DNA of 23,689 nt from Seison nebaliae. Its lineage: Eukaryota; Rotifera; Pararotatoria; Seisonacea; Seisonidae. Below, one piece after another: positions 9,330-20,600 of the stretch; positions within the stretch are counted from its first letter, which is position 1; each line of letters begins with the position of its first letter. Position numbers and translations under genes: made by a program. The notes below the pieces were generated by a model. It had not been told where the DNA came from, did no database searches, and saw nothing but the letters and a program-made list of their open reading frames with translations. The stretch covers positions 1-23,689 of the forward strand of contig JALJEE010002456.1 of assembly GCA_023231475.1 (NCBI GenBank), written 5' to 3'.

Positions 9330-10015
9330 TATAGTAAATTTTATAAACAATTTATAATTTATATTTTTAAATTTGTTGCAATTTTAGTTGCGGTGCATTA
9401 TGAAATTTAGTTTAATAACACAAATATTATGATGTAACTGTCCCACAGTAAGGAATTTGGGATTCGCAGACACTCTTTCATATTTTTTTTTTGAACGTTC
9501 GAAAAATTGGACTTGAAAGTCTCCTATTTTATACATACTTTTAAAGGTATCGAAATTTTTATATCTATTTTTCAACGGGAATTTCACTAATAAATAATAA
9601 TAACTTTCATTCGTTATTATTTTAATTTTAATTATTATTTAATTATTATTTAATTGTAATTACATTTGATTTATTGATATATCACTATAGTGATATTATA
9701 ATATAATTAATTACATGTATGATTTAAAAACTGTTAGTTTATTGACTAAAAGAATAATTTTAAGTAATTTATATTGATGAATTTTTATCTGAATCGTTGT
9801 AATTGAAAGTAGTAGCATGGAGATTACATTATGCACCATTGCGTGATTTTCTTGTTTACTTAAATGTAAATATTCTCGAATCTCGGAAGATTTACTCAGA
9901 AAAAGTGTGATGAAGAATAAAATTGTAGGAGTTAATTGTTAGTATCCCGACTATTCATATCTTTTAATAATCTCTTGATTGACATCATACCAGACTGCAA
10001 ATAAAGAGTTTGAAT
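9330..10015. other. Convergent intergenic region
   Basis: This is the space between the 3' ends of the plus-strand membrane-protein gene and the minus-strand IQCH gene. It is AT-rich and no gene is supported. A near-palindrome ATATCACTATAGTGATAT lies at about 9679-9696. On the minus strand an ATTAAA at about 9962-9967 is a candidate 3' signal for IQCH. Confidence 0.35.
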
Positions 10016-13000
10016 TCAAAAATTATAAGGAAATCTTAAAACTTCGAAATTATTTCTATTAACAAGAGACGTCTGTAATTTTTCATTTCCAATGTCGATT
10101 AATGTTTGACCATGTAAAATCTTCAAACTTCTATTTATACTTTCTAATGAACTAAACAAATCTTCTTCGATGTTTAACAAGGCATAATTGACCCGATTAT
10201 TTGAATCAACTAAAATGAACATAGAGCCGTTGCTTTTCTGTAAAGAAAAATAAGGAAAAAATATTTCGTTTAACTTTAAAACATATCTTAACTTTTAATT
10301 TAAAACCGATATTTTGAGCACGGCACATTTGGAAGAAAACTCTATAATTGATTAACGATAAACCGGCATGGAACAAATGAGGAATTACACTGATGTATCG
10401 ATAGCCATTAAATTCGATTTTCTATGTAAAATAATGTCAATTAATCATCAACACGAAGTGAACTTGTTCTTTGTCCTTTCTATTCTTTTTAGAAGCTTTT
10501 AAAAATTGTTGCATATCTTCAGAAATTTCCTTTGAATCGCCATCGAAGGAATTTTCTTTTTCTTCTTTTTCTTCAACTTGAAATGTGTGTGTTAACGGAT
10601 CGAACGTTCCATTTGTTAGAAATTTTATCATTTGTTGAAAGGAAGTTTTCGTTGAATAACCTACAAATACACTATCACCCCAAATAACTTGTTCTTGCTG
10701 AAGTAAGAAGAAAGAAAATGAAGAAAATTTTGGGAGAAAAATATAACCGTCTGGAATGATATAAAAGTATAAAAATAAATATCTATATAGCCAAAAACAT
10801 TCCTTTCGTTTAATTCTTCCGATACACGCTCAACTATCTTATTAAATTTCGTAGGTTCACAGCTGTTCTGTGGTGAAGTCCAGCCCCATTTTGTATTCCA
10901 GTCTTTCCCTTCCAATTCAATTATATCTCCCGATGTTATTTGTCTGATCTTTAATAGATAACGATAAGAAATCAATTTCATGATTTTTAAAGGAAACTTG
11001 ATCAGGATAAATACAGATCGTGGAGAATACGTAACCAACGGAATCTGATGGTGGATATGCTTCGATAATTCCACCATCACTTTCGTTCAAAAATGTCCCA
11101 AAGAATTTTTTTGGTGTATTATAAATTTTACAATCTAAAATTTTTAAATGTTGTTGTAGAATTGTCGGAATTTCCATAATAATTTTGGAATATGCTGGTT
11201 CCTATAAGAAAATCAATCACCTTTACTACTGTAAATGAAAGGAACATGTGCCCATCTTCTTTTCCATTTATCTCCATATTTCTTCCTTTCACTTAATACC
11301 CAAGTATAACATTGCAAATGACTGATAACGTCGCAATAAGCCAGACCTCGTAGATGAATATCGTTATTTATCCGAAACACCCATCTCGGTATTAGAGTAT
11401 TGTGAATGATCAAACTTGCTAACATTTCATATAACTAACAATTATTGTAAAGAAAATATAAAGTATATAATGAAAATTTTATATGTAAACTTGTTGCATA
11501 GTTGTGATGCCCATTTCATAAGGAGCCGTAGACACATCACATTTGGAGAAGATACTTCTCACATTAGACGTCAAATGAATTTCTTGAGTAAGATTCGGTT
11601 CAGTGCCTTTCAATTTTGGAGTATTTATTAAAGGAAAATTAAGAGAAAATAACCAAGATATGGTAAATTGAAATATTCTGATAAGAAAACATCATCTTCA
11701 TTCAGAATTGATCCTTGGATATAACAATTGTTTACGGATGCCAATTTTTTTATTCTTTTCATAGTCTTTGGAGAATATTTCAATAATGTTGACAAGGATA
11801 AATTATGATGCTAAAACTAAACATGAATCTCTTTGAAATGGATTAGATTTAACCTGAAATTTACCTAACGCATCCGGCTCAATAATTGTGTATCGATTAG
11901 AATGTTTGGTTTCTTCAACATCATCTGGTTTAATTAATAGCATCATTCGGTCATAATATTCCTCCAATTCTTTATTTAATCGGATCGGTGAAATGAAAAT
12001 TATATCAATTTTGGAATCTTTAATTAATAATATAAATAATTTCTATATAAATCGTCCAATAAATTTTAACTGTAAATTGAACATAAACGACTCAATTGAT
12101 GTGCCGAATTTAATAATAAATCAACTTGTTCAGATGGATTAACAATTGACGATGTTTGTCCGAAATTTCGAATCCTATGTCTCTTTCTTATAGCTGAGCT
12201 ATAACCTAACGATGGTAAATGGATTACTGTATATCGGTTACTCGTTATAATATTCCATCGATCTTTCAAATTTTCTTGACGATTACGGAAATTGATTAAC
12301 TGCTTCTCATAATTCTCTTTCATTTGCAATCGAATTTTCCTTAATTTTGAATGTGTCGACCAACTGGTACCGATATATGAACTATAATAATTTACAATAT
12401 CCAAATGAGTATTCTTTGTTTTCCTTTTCATATAATTTCTCCATTGCTCTTGTATAGTAAATGCGGCAGTATTCGGTGTAATTTCTATAATATCTTTATG
12501 CTCCTAAAAGATGGAAAAGTTTTAGGAAGATTCTGAAATTAACTTTTGAATAATAATCGAAATATAATTTCATTACGACATCATCGTTTTCGAACAATTC
12601 TAGAATATTTGTGTATGTTATAGTTTCATTAGCTGCACTGACCTTTTTTAACAGCTCTTGAACTCTATTAAAAAAAATTTTTCGTTTGATATAATTGAGA
12701 AGAAAAAAACTTTGTTATTGATAAGAAATATCGTTCATCAGCTCCAATGTCTCTCAAAAAATTTTCTGTAACTTCAATGAATTTCAAAAATCTAATAAAT
12801 TTATTTATTGATTAGAATTGAAAAAAAAAAGTAGTATTAACAAAATCCAAAGTTTATTGAAAATCTCCTTAAAATATGGTAATTCCAATTCAGGTACAGA
12901 TAATTCATATTTATCGAAAACTATTTCTTGTTGGGTATAGGCAGGGGTGGTTGGTGGTGGCTATTTCGAATATTTCACAATTTGGCCGCAATAAAAAGAT

Positions 13001-14098
13001 AACTCGAGAAATAGGCGCTAAACCGATCATGGTTGAAGTTGTCGTGCTGGAATGAATATTTCTTTTTTTCTTCTCTAAATTGGGAAAGTTGGATTTCCTT
13101 TCGGGAGAAGTTGGATTTGATATATCCTCATTGACATTAAAACCGGAAGACTTGACAATTTTCGTTCCAATATCTTCTGAAGAATTTTTGGCCAGTTACC
13201 AGATTATTAATTGGAGTTAAATAGGAACTTTGTTTATCAATAGTTCTTCTGTCTGTCTGTTTCATTATAGAATTTTGCAGAGGAGATGGTTCAAAAATGA
13301 TTTGACAAGAACTTGGTAATAAATTTCTTTGAATAAGACTTAACAATCCTTTAACTGCTTCCCGTTCATTGATAAGAGGTGGTGGTAACTGTAATAAATA
13401 GATGGATAAAAAATGGATTATTAAACTAAAATAAGAAAGCTTTACCGAAGGAATAAGACGATTTTCTTTTGGAAGAACTGGATGATATAGAGTTAAACGT
13501 GTTTGTCGTTTTCTTGATTTTAGTTTGCGTTCCGCTGGTCGACTATGATTGTTCGATCTATTCGATGTACATTCTGGAAGATATTGAGAAAATATCTTTA
13601 AATAATATGAAATGGAAAAACTATTCTCAAATAGCATAAACTAAACATCAATAGACGTAATCGGTTCTCTTTGTTGAACGCGAATATCTCCAGTAATAAG
13701 ATCGTTCGATAATTTAGGTAATTCGAATAATTGATCATAAGAATTCTTTATTTTAGGTGTCTTTTTCATAACTTTCTTTCCTAATTTATATTCCCAAATT
13801 TCTTCAATTTCTACATTATTCTTCCGATTTGTTTTATCGTTAAGAAACGATAATAAGTCATTAGCGACATCCTAATTGACCATATTATTATTCAAGAATT
13901 TTTATATAAAATTAGACTAACATATAAATCGTGATGTTTCTTATCATTTTTTATCTTTTCTAGACGATCTTTTAACGTTTGATCTTTTTTTAAGCTTTTT
14001 AATAGATTTGTTAATTCGTTCTCATTAAGTTCATAGTCGTCAGATATTGAATCCATTATACAATTATCCAATAAGTGTTGATTAGCAGTAAACCACAT
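10016..14098 (-). CDS. IQCH: IQCH-like protein (IQ motif-containing H), 18 exons
   Basis: I assembled 18 exons with 17 GT-AG introns of 40-57 nt, giving 1085 codons plus a TGA stop, close to the roughly 1030 aa usual for IQCH. Exons (plus coordinates, 5' to 3'): 13922-14098, 13647-13871, 13446-13595, 13200-13388, 13004-13150, 12842-12960, 12711-12791, 12544-12664, 12071-12503, 11854-12017, 11654-11810, 11491-11606, 11246-11434, 10998-11201, 10748-10948, 10464-10697, 10293-10421, 10016-10237. Frames join exactly at every junction. Exon 9 has a calmodulin-binding IQ motif (IQEQWRNYMKRK). Family-like C-terminal motifs are YLGTEPNLTQ, CYTWVLSERKKYG, GGIIEAYPPSDSVG, ERNVFGYIDI, FLTNGTFD and LINYRVFFQMC, each falling in the order I remember for IQCH. 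IQCH binds calmodulin and is linked to sperm and flagellar function. The N-terminal exons are supported only by frame. The start is the first ATG, divergent from the next gene. Confidence 0.85.
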
Positions 14099-14216
14099 TA
14101 AATACCAAGCAACTATCGAAATAATGACGATGATGAATAAAAAATCATTGATCGAATTTTTATTATCTTCATTTAAATGATTGGCGTCAGTTTCAATTTA
14201 AATTTATAGGAGTCTC
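14099..14216. promoter_or_regulatory. Short divergent promoter region between IQCH and the nucleotidyltransferase gene
   Basis: Only 118 bases separate the two start codons, which point away from each other, so both genes probably share a bidirectional promoter. The end of the region (TTTCAATTTAAATTTATAG just before the ATG at 14217) looks like a splice acceptor. The nucleotidyltransferase ATG could therefore follow a short leader intron. No TATA box is distinguishable in this AT-rich sequence. Confidence 0.45.
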
Positions 14217-15161
14217 ATGGAGGAGTCTTCCGACACACAAGAAATTTTCAAAGAAAATATCGAACCATTTCTTCAATCGATAATTGGACAAGTTCGAATA
14301 TTTCTTGTGGGTAGTAGCTATACTGGTCTTCATTTAAATGATAATAATAATGATTATGATGTCATTCTTCTCAGTTCGACGTATGAAGCACTTCCCATCA
14401 AATATGGATCGTTCAGTTTCGATAATTGGTTGAGAAGGAATAAAGAAGCTTTACTCAAAATTTATCAATCAATGAGATATCGAAATAATTTGAGTAATTT
14501 GGAATTTACTTCACAATCGATTTCTCCTCACATCTCTTTCGACTTCAATTCGTATCATGTCGATATTAGTTACAATCAAATCGGTCCAATATTCAATGGA
14601 ATGTTAATCAAATATTATCTCTCATTCACTTCACGAGAATTAAAAGAAACTTATAAGAATTCAAAAAATTTTGTTGTGGAATTCATTCGATATGTGAAGA
14701 GTTGGGCAAAACAGAACGATGTTCATGGAACAAACGGATATATTAATTGCTTCAATTTGACTCTACTCTCCATTGCATTCCTCCAACAGAATGGCCATCT
14801 TCCTATCCTTCTTATGACCACCGAAGACAGAACAAATAAAACTTTATTTGAGAATTGTTTACAGAATTATGATAGTCCAAATATCGTTTTTCTTAATCAT
14901 CCTTCATCCTTCCTCAAATTCGTTCCATTCACAGGAATCAATAACGCATTCACTTATTTCTGTGATTTCATTGTAGATCACATTGATCATTATTCTTTCG
15001 ATATTACCACACCAGTCATGGAGAGAAGGACTAGTCGAAGAATTCCATTGGAGGTTATTGATCCAGCGAGTGGCGATTCATTTTGTGCTCGATCAATGAG
15101 GCTCGATTCAAAATGTTTTGAGTTCAAGAAACTTTTAAGAGGACATAAAGTTCTCAAATGA
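14217..15161 (+). CDS. Terminal nucleotidyltransferase (TUTase / non-canonical poly(A) polymerase family)
   Basis: A 314-aa protein from the DNA polymerase beta-like nucleotidyltransferase family (Cid1/GLD-2/TUTase group), which adds U or A to RNA 3' ends. The catalytic site is visible: the helical turn motif VGSSYTGL at residues 31-38, the metal-binding pair DYD at 46-48, and the third carboxylate HVD at Asp116. The PAP-associated region follows, with GTNGYINCFNLTLLSIAFLQQ-like sequence around residues 171-191. It ends with a family-typical IPLEVIDPASG at about 276-286. All three catalytic Asp are kept, so activity is likely. The protein is short and has only the core, with no zinc fingers or RNA-binding extension. 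Substrate (U6, mRNA or miRNA) and base preference cannot be read from sequence. It is a single exon, 118 bp from IQCH. Confidence 0.85.
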   Translation: MEESSDTQEIFKENIEPFLQSIIGQVRIFLVGSSYTGLHLNDNNNDYDVILLSSTYEALPIKYGSFSFDNWLRRNKEALLKIYQSMRYRNNLSNLEFTSQSISPHISFDFNSYHVDISYNQIGPIFNGMLIKYYLSFTSRELKETYKNSKNFVVEFIRYVKSWAKQNDVHGTNGYINCFNLTLLSIAFLQQNGHLPILLMTTEDRTNKTLFENCLQNYDSPNIVFLNHPSSFLKFVPFTGINNAFTYFCDFIVDHIDHYSFDITTPVMERRTSRRIPLEVIDPASGDSFCARSMRLDSKCFEFKKLLRGHKVLK

Positions 15162-15167
15162 ATGAAT

Positions 15168-15173
15168 AATAAA
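15168..15173 (+). terminator. Polyadenylation signal of the nucleotidyltransferase gene
   Basis: AATAAA begins only seven bases after the stop codon, implying an extremely short 3' untranslated region. Confidence 0.55.
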
Positions 15174-15467
15174 GTTATTCCTCAAAATTGTCAAATTGTT
15201 ATCGAAGAAAAAAAAATTTTTATTGATAAGAAATTAACAATTTTCCACGAATAAAAACGTTAAATCTTTCTTAATAACGTTCAAATTTTATTTCAGGATG
15301 ATAGATGAATTTAAAAAAAATTATTCACGTACTTGTCATTTTACACTAATTTTACTTCTTGAATTCTCAGCAAAATATCAAGAGGAGCAATCATTGCTTA
15401 GATAGTATCAATTGCTCTCACAACATTGTCAGTGTCAACATATCTCTTAATATTAGGGAAGGGAGAA

Positions 15468-15561
15468 GGACATAAGAGCCACGAGACAAAAGAGCCATGG
15501 ACAAAAGACCCACGAGACAAAAGAGCCATGGACAAAAGAGCCACGGACAAAAGAGCCACGC
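15468..15561. repeat. Minisatellite of 15-16 bp unit, GACAAAAGAGCCACG
   Basis: Six successive units fit GACAAAAGAGCCA(C/T)G with an extra A in some copies. The first is slightly diverged (GACATAAGAGCCACGA) and the third has ACCCAC. The units alternate between CATG and CACGA endings, suggesting a higher-order two-unit period. On the minus strand the repeats produce Leu/Ser/Trp/Cys-rich frames that are by-products, not genes. Confidence 0.85.
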
Positions 15562-15630
15562 AGACTTTGATTTTCTGAAATTTATTGATTGAAAATAAGT
15601 TAAACATAGTATATAACTGTATAGGATTGT

Positions 15631-15687
15631 CATGTCTGGATTTTTGTTTTCCAAAATTTACAGAGGAATCGAGTCTTATCAGTTTGG
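15631..15687 (+). repeat. Dispersed repeat, copy A
   Basis: 57 bases starting CATGTCTGGA align without gaps to 22441-22497 with six mismatches. A looser match (ATAGGA.T) extends about ten bases further left in both copies. The shared block contains CCAAAATTTA and a GAGTnTTATC segment. No coding frame is shared. It is probably a fragment of a mobile element or one end of a MITE. Confidence 0.8.
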
Positions 15688-16202
15688 CCAGTACTTTTCG
15701 TGGCCATCTTCGCTTTCCCAGACTCTGTCATTGACGAAACGGTCGATATTATTGCCTTTTCTATATATTATATAGCTTGCGAAGGGGAAATGTCTGGAAT
15801 TTTTCATTTATTAAAAGGGAAACCAAAAAATAAATTTCCCTTCGCACTTCGTATCAACATCACTAGAATACAATTCTGATGTGTAACGATTTTTTATAAC
15901 TTGTTCAATAATCTTAATCAGACCATTTACAATGCATTTTCCAAGAGTTGCATCTTGAAATAATATCATGATATTTCTGTTGTTCAGCTCTTCTAACTAG
16001 ATCTCTTACAGCATTCCTAAAATTCTTACAAGCCGTCTTTCTTATCTCAAAAGAACTTACATCTGAATGAAATCTATAATTCATCTGAATGAATTAGATA
16101 AAATGTTCTACTAATATTCTACTTATCCATATTCTACTTGGTAATAGGGAGTGAAATCGTCCGAAGACAAAATTTTCAACTTCTTCTGATTTAGCAGTAA
16201 GA
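15688..16202. other. Intergenic with one long inverted repeat
   Basis: No gene is seen. An inverted repeat has arms TGCGAAGGGGAAA (15778-15790) and TTTCCCTTCGCA (ending 15846) around a loop of about 43 bases, a possible small folded element or cruciform. The rest is plain AT-rich DNA leading to the fibrinogen-like gene. Confidence 0.4.
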
Positions 16203-16995
16203 ATGACTCATATTGTAAGTAAAGAAATTATTATACGAATGAATTACGGTAATTTAATTGCTTGCGAATAATTAAATTTGAAAACCAATCATAGATGTAG
16301 AACATTTGCTTAATTTAATAACTAATTATTCCGATATAGGATATAAATATGTTCTGGAAGATAATGTTGATGAGAATATAATATTTGAAAAAGAAATTCA
16401 ATTAGCACCAACTCCACGTCAAATTTTTGCTGAAGAAGAACAAGTAGGAAATACGTACGGAACACCAAAACTTACAACACTTGAAAATAAACCATATGCA
16501 GTTATTGGCCAAAGGCAGGATAAAGAGATTTACTTCCAACACTCTCTTTTTCCATACAAGTTCGGTTTTGGAAACTCTATTAATTTTTGGATAGGTTTAA
16601 ACATGTTGCTTAGTTTCACTGATAGGGTTAGAACTCGTAAGTTTCGTCTTGAATTTGACGAAATCGAACCACCTGAAGAAAGTTTCGCATATTTCGAATA
16701 TGAATCGATTTATGTAAAACCAGAAACTGAAAAATTTCAATTAGTTCTTGGACGATTACTGGTGTCAACTTTACCCGGAAATTGGAGTTTTGACAACGAT
16801 AATATTAACAACCAATTTTTTACGACGAACGATGCGGACAACGATAATTCAAGTGATAATTGTGCTGTCCGTCGAAAATACGGCTTTTGGTTTAACAATT
16901 CAGTTTCTCACATTACAAACAATTCGAAGAATTCAAAAAACTTATGGATATATTTTTGTGTAGTAAAGTTAATAAAAAAAACAAATCAAATTTGA
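16203..16995 (+). CDS. Degenerate fibrinogen-like (FReD) domain protein
   Basis: The long exon (16295-16995) encodes most of a fibrinogen C-terminal-like domain. In order it has YAVIGQRQDKEIYF (for the usual WTVIQRRQDGS..F), PYKFGFGNSINFWIGLNML (for Y..GFG..EFWLGL..L), FRLEFDE, SFAYFEYESIYV, FQLVLGRLL and the calcium-site-like FTTNDADNDNSSDNCA, then YGFWFNN (for WWYN). A likely 46-nt intron (16249-16294) joins it to a short first exon with ATG at 16203, giving 248 aa. The start is uncertain. Oddities: no signal peptide, and the domain's conserved late disulphide looks lost because the Cys after WWYN is replaced by Val. The end is shortened, with only a KLIKKTNQI echo of the usual terminus. 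FReD proteins are usually secreted lectins or adhesion molecules. This one may be a decayed copy or one repurposed inside the cell. Confidence 0.6.
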
Positions 16996-17628
16996 AACAA
17001 TTTACGCAAAATAATTTGTGCGCACAAATTTAATTTAAAAAATTTTACAATATTAATAATAATATAATACAATATAAATACGCTACCCAATGACTATGTA
17101 ACACGTTAGTTTAAATAAAATAATATACGCCAATAAAATGCATGTTTAATAAATAAAAAAAGAGAATTTAATAAATAATTAAATGATGAAAACTATTATA
17201 AAAGGAATAGTTCGCTTGCCATATTTTCTTAATATACTTTTTGAACGAAAGATAAAATAGAAGGTTTATATTTATTTGATTATTCTTATACTTTATATCA
17301 CTAATTATTATACTTTCAATAGTTTCACTTATTTACCTTGAAAAAAGAAGGTAATGGTGAAGTACTGGAGAATAAGTACGGTTCACCGTAAAAGGTGAAA
17401 TGAGCCACATCGAAGGATTCATTGCGAATGGCTCCAAAGTTGGAAGGAAATTATGGAACTTACCTATATAGATATTTACGAATATCATCCAATCTTTGGA
17501 ACAGTTTTTATTTATCGTCAAATTTTCAAATTTACTTAGTGAAATGGTTTTACTTCAAAATGTATTTCTTCTAAAGACAGTTTTTTAATAGTCATTTCGT
17601 TTATTATAAAATAGAAATAAAATTAAAG
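16996..17628. other. Intergenic between fibrinogen-like gene and SART3 3' end
   Basis: AT-rich. Near 17340-17480 is a less AT-rich segment with plus-strand frames reading GEVLENKYGSP then stops, and an inverted repeat TTCACC-GTAAAA-GGTGAA. The GEVLENKYGSP stretch loosely echoes EEQVGNTYGTP of the fibrinogen-like protein, so it could be a remnant of a second copy. No intact gene is supported. Confidence 0.3.
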
Positions 17629-17634
17629 TTTATT
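17629..17634 (-). terminator. Polyadenylation signal of the SART3-like gene
   Basis: On the minus strand AATAAA lies about 16 bases after the stop codon, consistent with the very short 3' ends seen elsewhere in the window. Confidence 0.5.
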
Positions 17635-17649
17635 GTAAAACACTGAACA

Positions 17650-20600
17650 TTATTTAAGAAATTTCCTAAAATAATCGTTTGTTTTCTTTTCGTTATTATC
17701 ATCAATTTCTTCTAATACTTTTGATGATTCTTTTTTCGAAGATTTATCAAATATATTCTTCATTTTTCGATCTCCATGTCTCCATAATGTGTTGCTAAAT
17801 AATTGTGTTTTATTCTTCGATTCTTTTGTCGACAACTGTTTATTGGATGGATCGCTAATAACGGCAGAAATGATCTGTTTATTCAACTCTTTTTCATTCA
17901 ATAATTTGACGGCCTTCTCGGCATTACTTGGATTATTGAAAACAGCGAAGGCAAATCCTTTAGGTATATTATTCTTATATCGAACAAATCTCAATATTTC
18001 GAAGCCTTCAATCTCATTTAACAAACTCTTCAATTCACTTTCTTCGCAGTCTCTACCCAAATTAGATATAAATATTTTAGTCAATTCTTTTTCTTCGGAG
18101 AATTGCAACGTTTTCTTCGCACTAGAATCATAAGGTTCATAGATATTAATGATCAGCTTCTTTCCATCTAATTCAATTTTCCGATCATTTTTCAAACATT
18201 CTTTTACTGCGTCTGTTGAAAAAAATTCGATATAACCATAACCCTTAAATTTTCCTTGACCAGTTTTCGCCAAATGGATTTTGGGAGGAATCATATCAAA
18301 TTTCCTAAATTCATTCATCAATTGCTTTTCACTTGTTTTCAAGGAAATATTTGAAACAAAAACTAAATAATCTTTTTTACTTTCATCCATTTGCCAATCT
18401 TCATTATTCACATTTTCTTCCTTTTCTTTCATCATATCTTCATCTCCATCTTTATCAACTTCTTTTTCTTTTGAAGCATTTTCTTCCGTAGATTTATTTA
18501 TAATATTTTCCTGTTGTTCTTCTGTTTTAACATCAGATTCCTTTCCATCATTCATTTTGTTCATTGATTCTGATCCTTCCGTAATAAATTGGTGTGGAAA
18601 CTCGTCTTGTCCATAAATATTTTTCTCCCCCATAATTTGATCAATAAGATTTCCCGTTCCATCTGATTTGATCTCCGAATCATTGTGAATATCTTGCTTC
18701 GAAGAAATCGAATTTAATTGACTTTCTTCTAAGACAGATGATTTTAAAATTGTTAATTGATTTCTTTTTTTTTCTTGTCCACAATCATCGATATTCTCAA
18801 CACAATGGCTCTTTCGTTTTCGACTCTTAATTTCTGATTTTTTCATATTCTCTTTTACGGGAGTGATATTATCTTCTGAACTAATATCTTTCTTCGAAAC
18901 GTTTTTTATAAAAGTCGAACTATTCTCATAATTATCTTTTGTACGATTATATTTTTTTTTATTATTTTTCCGTTTTCTATTTTCAATTATTTCATTTCGA
19001 TGATTGTTCAATAATTTATAGGAATGGGAAATAGTTTCATAATTTCCGTTCACTTCTTCCCAATCACAGAATCGTTGTAATAATGTAGAATATTCATTTG
19101 ACATTTTTTCACCTTTCGTTACATCGATCAAATTATCTATCGCTCTTTCGAATGCTTTTCTTACACAACGACAGTCATCATTCGATCGATAATAGATTAG
19201 TGTGGATGATAATTCGAAATCGATAAATTTATTCCAAACATAAACCGGAGTGATAGTTTGCTTGGTAAGAATAATTTGATTAAAAATCTTCCGAATCTTC
19301 TTCAGACCATTTTTCAACTTCTTTTCGTTGATTGATTCTTTTTTTTGATAAACAAGTTGTTTGAGATATAAATCGATTCCAAATAAGTAAAAATGATAAA
19401 ATGATTTATCCGGATTAGCTTTCCGAATATCTTCAACAAACTCATTTTCTTTTTCATTTAATTCTTCCCATTTCGTCACAATATCGTCAAGAGCAATACT
19501 TTCATTTCTTAAAAGGAATTGAAGATATGATGAATATAAATAATGACAATTTTCTTCTGTATCATTTATATTATTTTCAACGAGTCTCTCCAACGAACGA
19601 CCAATAAATTCAATTGGATCATAAATCTTTTTCAAATGATTCTTCTGGAAATCCTTTGAAGGATTCATTATCAATAAACTGAAGAGATGTCCTGATAATT
19701 TTTCTTGATAACTTTTGGAATATTCATGGAATGAAACGTCTTCCATCTCAAATAAAAATTTTATATTATTCTTTAAAGCAAACGGACAATTTCTCACATG
19801 TCTTTCTTCTAAATGGAATTGATATTTCTTAAATTCTTCTTCAGTTAACCATTGACGTAATTGTTGGAATTCTTCCACATATTCCTTCCAATATGATATG
19901 TTTGTGGTCTGATATCTCAAAAGAATTTCAATAAAAAATAATCGAAGTTTGATTAAGGAATAGCCGGTAGTTTTAGGGAAATCGTCTAATCGACTCTTTA
20001 GACTCAACACGTCGGTGGTAAAGGATTGAAGAGATTGTTCATAATTATTCTGATTTGATCCTATTGATATGGTCATGAGTAAATGATCTAAATTATCCAT
20101 TTTCTCACCTAATGTCATCATTTCTTCCAAAAAATTATTTCGGGTCAATAACTTCTCAGATTTCTCATTAATCTTTCGATATTCATTAACAGTCTTCAAT
20201 TGAAAAGATTTTACATCAGAAATATTATGTGATTCACATATTTCTTTAAGCGAATCATTAATATTTTGAATCGCATTGAAAGAACCTTCAATTTTCGTTT
20301 TGACGATAAGACTTGAGAAGAAGTTTGAATATAATTTTTCTAAACGATCAACAACGATCTTTACACAATTATTCATCAAATATGAAACTGAACTTTCCTC
20401 TGATAACATTCTCATTGAGAAACCGTCAAATATCGATTCTTCAAATCGGATAATAACAAACCACAAATCTTTTCCTTCTAAACAATCTGATCCACATTTG
20501 AATAATAATTCATCAGCTATCTTCCGAATTTCATCAATTTTATCCATTTGGAACATATTGTCCACATACCATTCATAATATGCGACGGCCAATTCAACAT

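Noticed and set aside
11416-11631. Plus-strand 71-codon frame
   Set aside because: It lies opposite IQCH exons 12-13 and the intron between them, so it is a shadow.
15398-15654. Two overlapping minus-strand frames rich in Leu, Trp and Cys
   Set aside because: They are translations of the GACAAAAGAGCCACG minisatellite and have no independent support.
16748-16963. Alternative-frame peptide inside the fibrinogen-like exon
   Set aside because: It is a shadow of the frame that carries the recognisable domain.
17333-17521. Minus-strand 62-codon frame downstream of SART3
   Set aside because: No ATG context, motif or neighbour supports it; the possible fibrinogen-like remnant on the other strand explains the composition better.
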